This document shows positions 56,622 through 64,000 of a stretch of DNA of 64,000 nucleotides, piece after piece; within the stretch, counting starts at the first letter, position 1, and every line of letters begins with the position of its first letter. Made by a program: the position numbers and the translations under genes. Under the pieces are notes generated by a model. That model ran no database searches. It saw nothing but the letters and a program-made list of their open reading frames with translations, and was not told the DNA's origin. The stretch spans positions 16,251,001 through 16,315,000 of the forward strand of contig NC_092673.1 in assembly GCF_964355755.1 (NCBI RefSeq). The letters are read 5' to 3'. Source of the stretch: Antedon mediterranea (lineage: Eukaryota; Echinodermata; Crinoidea; Comatulida; Antedonidae).

Positions 56622-57105
56622 TCCTGTAGTAAACAGTTGTCAACATATAGAAGCTGTAACTCAGTTGTCAATTGTGCACTCAATGCTGTAGTAGACAGTT
56701 GTCAACATATTGAAGCTGTAACTCAGTTGTCAATTGTGTACACAATGCTGTAGTAGACAGTTGTCAACATATTGAAGCTGTAACTCAGTTGTCAATTGTG
56801 TACTCAATGCTGTAGTAGACAGTTGTCAACATATTGAAGCTGTAACTCAGTTGTCAATTGTGTACTCAATGCTGTAGTAGACAGTTGTCAACATATTGAA
56901 GCTGTAACTCAGTTGTCAATTGTCTACTCAATGCTGTAGTAGACAGTTGTCAACATATTGAAGCTGTAACTCAGTTGTCAATTGTGTACTCAATGCTGTA
57001 GTAGACAGTTGTCAACATATTGAAGCTGTAACTCAGTTGTCAATTGTGTACTCAATGCTGTAGTAGACAGTTGTCAACATATTGAAGCTGTAACTCAGTT
57101 GTCAA
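56622..57105 (+). repeat. 62-bp minisatellite, about eight copies
   Basis: Unit with GTAGTAGACAGTTGTCAACA (contains palindromic GACAGTTGTC-like core) and GAAGCTGTAACTCAGTTGTC. Confidence 0.93.
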
Positions 57106-57596
57106 TTCTACTCATTTATTTTGTCATTTCATATTGAAAACCAATTAATCTTATAAAAATAGTAAGCATGTCTGTCTGTCCATTTTCAAATAGTATTGTA
57201 TGATTACAGTTTAGATATCTGTTACATAATTAGCATACACATTTTGATTGGTAGGATATGGGAACAAAAAGTGGGTTTTTTTTAATATTGATACAATATT
57301 TAGTTGGATGGAAAATTAGAGATGCCACTGCAGCTATAAACATGTTAAAGTAAAATAAAAATTTGATAAATGAAGAAAATTCAAATTAATAAGAGGACGC
57401 GATGGGGTATGAGGGAAGCAAATGGGTGTTTGATATAATGATACTGATGATAATAATGTTGCTATTTTTTTGTATTAATAATGCGGTAGTTATGATTAAT
57501 GATGCTAAATTGTATTTTAAATCAAGAAATCCTGTAATAATTTAGACCCATGACAATCTAAGTGTATTGTAACCAAGACAACAACATTTTCCACAC
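57106..57596. other. No feature seen
   Basis: AT-rich spacer between two minisatellites. No coding frame or recognisable repeat. Confidence 0.4.
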
Positions 57597-59035
57597 AATT
57601 TGTTGTGGATAAATCCAAAAGCTGTAGGAATCACTGTATTTATAGTACAGGGATTTTAACAACACAATTTGTTGTGGATAAATCCAAAAGCTGTAGGAAT
57701 CACTGTATTTATAGTACAGGAATTTTAACAACACAATTTGTTGTGGATAAATCTAAAAGCTGTAGGAATCACTGTATTTATAGTACAGGGATTTTAACAA
57801 CACAATTTGTTGTGGATAAATCTAAAAGCTGTAGGAATCCCTGTATTTATAGTACATGGATTTTAACAACACAATTTGTTGTGGATAAATCCAAAAGCTG
57901 TAGGAATCACTGTATTTATAGTACAGGGATTTTAACAACACAATTTGTTGTGGATAAATCTAAAAGCTGTAGGAATCCCTGTATTTATAGTACAGGGATT
58001 TTAACAACACAATTTGTTGTGAATAAATCCAAAAGCTGTAGGAATCACTGTATTTATAGTACAGGGATTTTAACAACACAATTTGTTGTGGATAAATCCA
58101 AAAGCTGTAGGAATCACTGTATTTATAGTACAGGGATTTTAACAACACAATTTGTTGTGGATAAATCTAAAAGCTGTAGGAATCATTGTATTTATAGAAC
58201 AGGGATTTTAACAACACAATTTGTTGTGGATAAATCTAAAAGCTGTAGGAATCACTGTATTTATAGTACAGGGATTTTAACAACACAATTGTTGTGGATA
58301 AATCTAAAAGCTGTAGAAATCACTGTATTATAGTACAGGGATTTTAACAACACAATTTGTTGTGGATAAATCTAAAAGCTGTAGGAATCCCTGTATTTAT
58401 AGTACAGGGATTTTAACAACACAATTTGTTGTGGATAAATCCAAAAGCTGTAGAAATCACTGTATTTATAGTACAGGGATTTTAACAACACAATTTGTTG
58501 TGGATAAATCCAAAAGCTGTAGGAATCACTGTATTTATAGTACAGGGATTTTAACAACACAATTTGTTGTGGATAAATCCAAAAGCTGTAGGAATCACTG
58601 TATTTATAGTACAGGGATTTTAACAACACAATTTGTTGTGGATAAATCTAAAAGCTGTAGGAATCCCTGTATTTATAGTACAGGGATTTTAACAACACAA
58701 TTTGTTGTGGATAAATCTAAAAGCTGTAGGAATCCCTGTATTTATAGTACAGGGATTTTAACAACACAATTTGTTGTGAATAAATCCAAAAGCTGTAGGA
58801 ATCACTGTATTTATAGTACAGGGATTTTAACAACACAATTTGTTGTGGATAAATCTAAAAGCTGTAGGAATCACTGTATTTATAGTACAGGGATTTTAAC
58901 AACACAATTTGTTGTGGATAAATCTAAAAGCTGTAGGAATCACTGTATTTATAGTACAGGGATTTTAACAACACAATTTGTTGTGGATAAATCTAAAAGC
59001 TGTAGGAATCACTGTATTTATAGTACAGGAATTTT
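57597..59035 (+). repeat. 69-bp minisatellite, about 21 copies
   Basis: Unit AATTTGTTGTGGATAAATC, then AAAGCTGTAGGAATC(A/C)CTG and TATTTATAGTACAGGGATTT. Sub-variants (TCC/TCT, CAC/CCC, GTGGAT/GTGAAT) recur in the same order around 57880-58080 and 58690-58900, suggesting block duplication. The unit is a multiple of 3, which gives long but meaningless frames. Confidence 0.95.
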
Positions 59036-59179
59036 TACAAAAAATGACCAAATTGATAATGATGTTATTATATTAGTGATGTGCAATTGTCAGTCTGTGT
59101 TAACTGTCACCCTTTTTAATTCATATTTTGCAATATCAATGTTGTCATCCTTCATGCTGCTTTTTGGTTTGGCCTACTG

Positions 59180-60957
59180 ATTAATAGACCTACTGTAAAT
59201 ATATAATAAGTCAATTAACATTACTATTTTGTTCTCTCTTGGTTAAAGTTTGGCCTACTGTACTTAATAGGCCTATAATAAATATAATAAGTCAATTAAC
59301 ATTACTATTTTGTTCTCTCTTGGTTAAAGTTTGGCCTACTGTACTTAATAGGCCTATAATAAATATAATAAGTCAATTAACATTACTATTTTGTTCTCTC
59401 TTAGTTAAAGTGTGACCTACTGTACTTAATAGGCCTAACAATAAATATAATAAGTCAATTCACATTAATATTTTGTTCTCTCTTGTTTAAAGTTTGGCCT
59501 ACTGTACTAAATAGGCCTAACAATAAATATAATAAGTCAATTAACATTACTATTTTGTTCTCTCTTGGTTAAAGTTTGGCCTACTGTACTTAATAGGCCT
59601 ATAATAAATATAATAAGTCAATTAACATTAATATTTTGTTCTCTCTTAGTTAAAGTTTGGCCTACTGTACTAAATAGGCCTAACAATAAATATAATAAGT
59701 CAATTAACATTACTATTTTGTTCTCTCTTGGTTAAAGTTTGGCCTACTGTACTTAATAGGCCTATAATAAATATAATAAGTCAATTAACATTACTATTTT
59801 GTTCTCTTTTAGTTAAAGTGTGACCTACTGTACTTAATAGGCCTAACAATAAATATAATAAGTCAATTCACATTAATATTTTGTTCTCTCTTAGTTAAAG
59901 TGTGACCTACTGTACTTAATAGGCCTAACAATAAATATAATAAGTCAATTCACATTAATATTTTGTTCTCTCTTGTTTAAAGTTTGGCCTACTGTACTAA
60001 ATAGGCCTAACAATAAATATAATAAGTCAATTAACATTACTATTTTGTTCTCTCTTGGTTAAAGTTTGGCCTACTGTACTTAATAGGCCTATAATAAATA
60101 TAATAAGTCAATTAACATTAATATTTTGTTCTCTCTTAGTTAAAGTTTGGCCTACTGTACTAAATAGGCCTAACAATAAATATAATAAGTCAATTAACAT
60201 TACTATTTTGTTCTCTCTTAGTTAAAGTTTGGCCTACTGTACTAAATAGGCCTATAATAAATATAATAAGTCAATTCACATTAATATTTTGTTCTCTCTT
60301 GGTTAAAGTTTGGCCTACTGTACTAAATAGGCCTATAATAAATATAATAAGTCAATTCATATTAATATTTTGTTCTCTCTTAGTTAAAGTTTGGCCTACT
60401 GTACTTAATAGGCCTAACAATAAATATAATAAGTCAATTCACATTAATATTTTGTTCTCTCTTATTTAAAGTTTGACCTACTGTACTAAATAGGCCTATA
60501 ATAAATATAATAAGTCAATTCATATTAATATTTTGTTCTCTCTTAGTTAAAGTTTGGCCTACTGTACTTAATAGGCCTAACAATAAATATAATAAGTCAA
60601 TTAACATTACTATTTTGTTCTCTCTTAGTTAAAGTTTGACCTACTGTACTTAATAGGCCTACAATAAATATAATAAGTCAATTAACATTACTATTTTGTT
60701 CTCTCTTAGTTAAAGTTTGGCCTACTGTACTTAATAGGCCTAACAATAAATATAATAAGTCAATTAACATTACTATTTTGTTCTCTCTTAGTTAAAGTTT
60801 GGCCTACTGTACTTAATAGGCCTACAATAAATATAATAAGTCAATTCACATTAATATTTTGTTCTCTCTTAGTTAAAGTGTGGCCTACTGTACTAGGCCT
60901 AACAATAAATAGAATAAGTCAATTAACATTAATATTTTGTTCTTTCTTTTCTAAGTT
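59180..60957 (+). repeat. 81-bp minisatellite, about 22 copies
   Basis: Unit GGCCTACTGTACTTAATAGG, CCTA(TA/ACA)ATAAATATAATAAG, TCAATTAACATTACTATTTT, GTTCTCTCTTGGTTAAAGTT. Higher-order patterns of ATAATA versus ACAATA variants repeat along the array. Confidence 0.95.
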
Positions 60958-61583
60958 TGTAAAATTACAAAAACAAAACATGACAAACACATATGTGTTT
61001 GTTCTGTTTTTTTGTTGTAATTTTGAACATATTTACATTAATTATAAATAACTAACATGTGCATATTATGCAAATGAGACCAGGTAAACGGAAGTACAGA
61101 ACGGTGTTTAAATATAATGAATTGAATAAATTGTACATTTTTTTGTACAGAACTGAATTATATTTTTTATATGAATGAATTTTCTAATACCTATTTGTTG
61201 AAAACGAAATGTTTTATATTTTGATATTTTTCACTTTTAATTCAATTTTGTAAATTAAAACTCAATTAAGTATTTATGCTGCTGTGTTTTAATGTTTATA
61301 TTCATATTTTTATAATAAATACTAATGAATGAAAAGCTTTTTTTTGTTTGTAAGGATTGTGTGTTTGTTTGGAAGGGGGAGATTTTAACATCGAGGTGAT
61401 CATTATACTGTATCAAAATGTACGTGCTTTGCTATTCATCGTATATTATACAAAATATTCCACCAATCCAGAGAGTAATAAAGTTCTTCGATAATTACAC
61501 ATATAATGTTACGTAGAAAAATAGTGGTTGCGCCCTCTATAAAAAATAAAAGTTTATTCACCCACCAACAAACCACTCACAAC
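60958..61583. other. AT-rich spacer, no feature seen
   Basis: No repeat or coding structure recognised. GCGCCCTCTAT near 61532 is a word shared with other repeats in the window. Confidence 0.4.
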
Positions 61584-61609
61584 ATGTCGAAGAATGTCAA
61601 ACACAAGAA
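61584..61609 (+). CDS. Possible first coding exon of an unrecognised gene
   Basis: ATGTCGAAGAATGTCAAACA... encodes MSKNVKHKK and ends at a perfect AA|GTAAGT donor. CACAAC before the ATG is a fair initiation context. No continuation is seen before the window end, and the following 2.4 kb is mostly transposon. A new + strand gene could start here. Confidence 0.3.
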
Positions 61610-61787
61610 GTAAGTTTTTGTTTCATAATATTATCATATACCATATCATATACGGTATACGGTATATACTGTATCCTAGGCCTGCCTACTTAGTACTATA
61701 TTATATCAGCCTAGATAGGCCTAGCTAGGCTAGTTCTAAGTAGCTGGGGCAGGCCCTACCTCTAGCTATCAAAAAAGGCTTTTTAGT

Positions 61788-62686
61788 GGGCCTAGGGTAG
61801 ATGTACCAGACCTCGGCAGGTTACAGGGAAATTCGTTATTTACGTGTATTTTTTAAAAGCATCACAAAATATTTTTTGGTAAAGTTTTTAGTATTTATAT
61901 AAGTAGTAAATACAGTGTGAATTATCAAATAAATATTTATAATTAACAAACAATAATAAAAAATGTGTTTTTTATTTATTTACCAAACCTCGGCATGTGT
62001 CTGCCAATCCTCGGCATACGCTGCCCAAGCAAGCCCTGGAATTACGCGCGAGCGATTGCGCAATCGATCGTCGATGAAATAGCAGGCCTAGCTAGGCTAG
62101 GCCTAGCAATGGCCAGATGTGAAATAAATGAGTCAAAAAACAGCAATATTAAATTTATTTTACCAACAATTATATTTTGAATAAAATTTAATAAACCACA
62201 TTGCAAATAATTTAATTTAATTAGTTATTTCCGTTAGGTGCCGAAGTCTGGCACATATCATTAATTATCAACCAAACATCTTAACACCCCTCATAAACCC
62301 TATATTTTTTCATTGGTTTGAAAATGGAATATTCTGGAATGTTGCTACACTACAGTAGGAGCCTATTTCAATCCCAGACGTGTCCCTCGTGTGTAATTTT
62401 TCATGCCCTGGAACTTTAAATGGAACAGTCAGGTGTTAGCTCATTGGTCTATTTTGCTGAAATGTCACTTCCGGTTTTCAGGTTTCAGTTTTTATGGCTA
62501 CTGGCAGACATGTTTCGCTGGTGTCTATAAACGATCGGTGGTTTATATTTACCCCCTATAAATAAAGTATATTATACGTTAAGATAAACAAAAAATATCA
62601 ATTATTTAATTAATTATAACTAATATAAATACAACCTGCCGAGGTTTGGCACATTGCCGAGGTCTGGTACATCTACCCTAGGCTAG
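61788..62686. mobile_element. TIR element with repeated CCTCGGCA boxes
   Basis: CCTAGGGTAGATGTACCAGACCTCGGCA at the left end (about 61790) is inverted at the right (TGCCGAGGTCTGGTACATCTACCCTAGG, to about 62684). Additional CCAA(A/T)CCTCGGCA boxes occur at about 61982 and 62003, with inverted ones at about 62240 and 62636. No transposase. The frame at 61965-62180 spans these boxes and is not a gene. Confidence 0.65.
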
Positions 62687-62856
62687 AGTAGAAAGCTGAG
62701 GGAGTCTCCACAACATGTCGTTAGAGAACATATCAACTGCATTGTGATTGGTCCTAAGACGAACATAACACATGGATGGATGAAGCTGTTTTAAAGTGGG
62801 ATTCTGGGTTTAAAATTGCTTTTAAATATCGTTTTTTATTAAATAAAAAGTATTAT

Positions 62857-63502
62857 AACTAGGCCTAGGCCCCGGGGGGGTCACTCTTAAATATTTCCAT
62901 ACGGAGGGAGGTGCCGCATTTACGGGTATATTTTCGAGGGCCTGGTAGCACAAATATTGGGAGTTGGTAGCACAAGTGTGGGAAATGACAGGGTGAAATT
63001 AGTAGTTTAAGTCCCTGGTCGCCCACCCGTGTCAAAATTTCACGATTTATCGCCAAATTTTGCAGGAATTTTAGCTTACTGGATGCTATAAGCCCGGCTA
63101 TATAAGCCCATCGCGGGGCCCATCGCTAAATACCTTTTAATAGAGTTTTCCCCGAGAGTTTTCGCATCATCAGTATAACACGAAACATAGCTGGCCTAGG
63201 ACAAAATCATTCAACTGTGACCACTCTTGATCATCGGTGGTGTGCACCACCGCAAACGCGTCAAAATTTGCCATGAACGGTGGAGGTCTCTTTGGCCATG
63301 CGCAGATCATGCTGGGAACCAGTACAAATATTGCGCCATCTTTGGCGTGGCCTTGATTTTGGTAAATGGTAGTTTAAGTCCGTAGCATTTTTCAGTAAAA
63401 CAGGTAGCGCAAGTGCCTCATGTCTTGAAGTGGCTGCGGCACCCCCTTGTTTGGTTTATATACAAGTAACCCCCCTCCCCCCCCCCCCCGGGGCCTAGGC
63501 CT
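62857..63502. mobile_element. MITE with CCCCGGGGGG termini in a TAGGCCTAGG site
   Basis: CTAGGCCTAGGCCCCGGGGG at 62857 is mirrored by CCCCCCGGGGCCTAGGCCTA at about 63483-63502. Just inside, GGTGCCGCATTTACGGG (left) and GGGGGTGCCGCAGCCAC (right, other strand) are also related. Internal GGTAGCAC-like words appear on both sides. No transposase frame. Confidence 0.6.
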
Positions 63503-63763
63503 ATACTTACTTACTACAGTATATACAAACTAAACTAAACACTACAGTATATACATACATACAACCAGAATTAAAACATGTTAAACTACAATACAACTAA
63601 ACTAAATACTACAGTACAATCAAAATCAAAACATATTAAAAACTACAGTACAATCGGAATTAAAACATCTTAAATACTACAAACAATACAATTAATTAAA
63701 TTTAAAATATGTTAAACTACAAAACAACTAAACTAAATATCACAATCGGACGAGCATAATTGA
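63503..63763. repeat. Loose tandem repeat with AACTACAGTA(C/T)A
   Basis: Units of about 50-60 bp with ACTAAACTAAA, ACTACAGTA and TTAAAACAT(A/G/C)TTA occur about four times. Confidence 0.6.
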
Positions 63764-64000
63764 AGATTTATTGACATAATTATATGTTTTTTGTTTGTTT
63801 TACTGATCACCTGATACATTTACATTAAATGTTAAGTGTAAATAAATGAAACGAATGTAGATACAGAAACAAAATCATAATGGTAACAGATTCATTGACG
63901 TAATTATATGTTTATTTGTTTTACTATAATATCTCTATGGTTTTACTGATTACCTGATACATTTACATTTAATGTTAAATGTAAATAAATGAAACGAATA
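63764..64000. repeat. Tandem pair of a segment of about 130 bp
   Basis: TTGACATAATTATATGTTTT...CCTGATACATTTACATTAAATG...AAATGAAACGAAT (63764-63857) recurs at about 63895-64000. The array may continue past the window. Confidence 0.75.

Noticed and set aside
57605-59180. Two long open frames (242 and 272 residues) of 23-residue repeats
   Set aside because: They arise because the 69-bp minisatellite unit is a multiple of three without a stop in this frame. A one- or two-base slip near 58290-58330 splits them, and there is no splice or start context.

Overview
The window is AT-rich, intron-rich animal nuclear DNA. It most likely comes from a marine deuterostome, probably an echinoderm. The evidence is the frequent TAGGCCTA-type words, a Ty3/gypsy element with the Gmr1-type domain order known from deuterostomes, a non-LTR element with an N-terminal 2A-like peptide and PHD-like finger, SINEs derived from 5S rRNA and tRNA, and host exons combining ZU5 and death-effector folds. 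The species cannot be fixed from sequence alone.

Host genes. All host exons I can support lie on the + strand and belong to one recurring architecture: short acidic linker exons, a ZU5 exon, two UPA-like exons, more short linkers, then a tandem death-effector-like (DED) exon. Unit 1 has a ZU5 exon (10528-11039), UPA exons (11376-11510, 12064-12205) and a DED exon (13668-14183). Linker exons follow at 19.3, 22.2, 22.7, 23.0, 24.1, 25.4 and 30.1 kb. Unit 2 (30.5-40.8 kb) holds only linker exons. Unit 3 (43.7-55.5 kb) has a second ZU5 (44763-45274), UPA exons, linkers, a different DED exon (52359-52895), a Gly/Ser repeat exon and a possible terminal exon near 55.5 kb. Almost every linker and DED exon is phase 1-1, so exons can be duplicated or skipped without breaking frame. 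Both ZU5 exons carry the His-Phe-Ser motif at which PIDD, UNC5CL and FIIND proteins cleave themselves. The inferred product is therefore a self-cleaving ZU5-UPA protein whose C-terminal part carries DEDs, a possible innate immune or cell-death switch. Whether this is one long gene or two or three tandem genes cannot be decided without transcripts.

Duplications. 1-13131 (minus an LTR element) matches 40936-48008. About 23.2-30.4 kb matches 32.6-40.9 kb almost perfectly. Copy-specific transposon insertions mark which copy is occupied.

Mobile DNA. 3035-9167 is a young Gmr1-type Ty3/gypsy element on the - strand, with apparently identical 450-bp LTRs. 14.5-19.2 kb is a TTAA-flanked element enclosing a 4-kb foldback element. 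Helitron-like elements lie at 1.8, 19.4, 27.9, 38.4 and 42.2 kb. A solo LTR plus a non-LTR reverse transcriptase fragment occurs in both copies of the second duplication (25.5-29.3 and 36.1-39.9 kb). A hAT-like element sits at 32.9-34.1 kb, a MITE with repeated termini at 47.27-47.9 kb, and a CR1/L2-like non-LTR element at 48.4-52.0 kb (- strand).

The right end (55.5-61 kb) is a run of four unrelated minisatellites with units of about 49, 62, 69 and 81 bp. After it come one possible first exon (61584-61609) and two further terminal-inverted-repeat elements.
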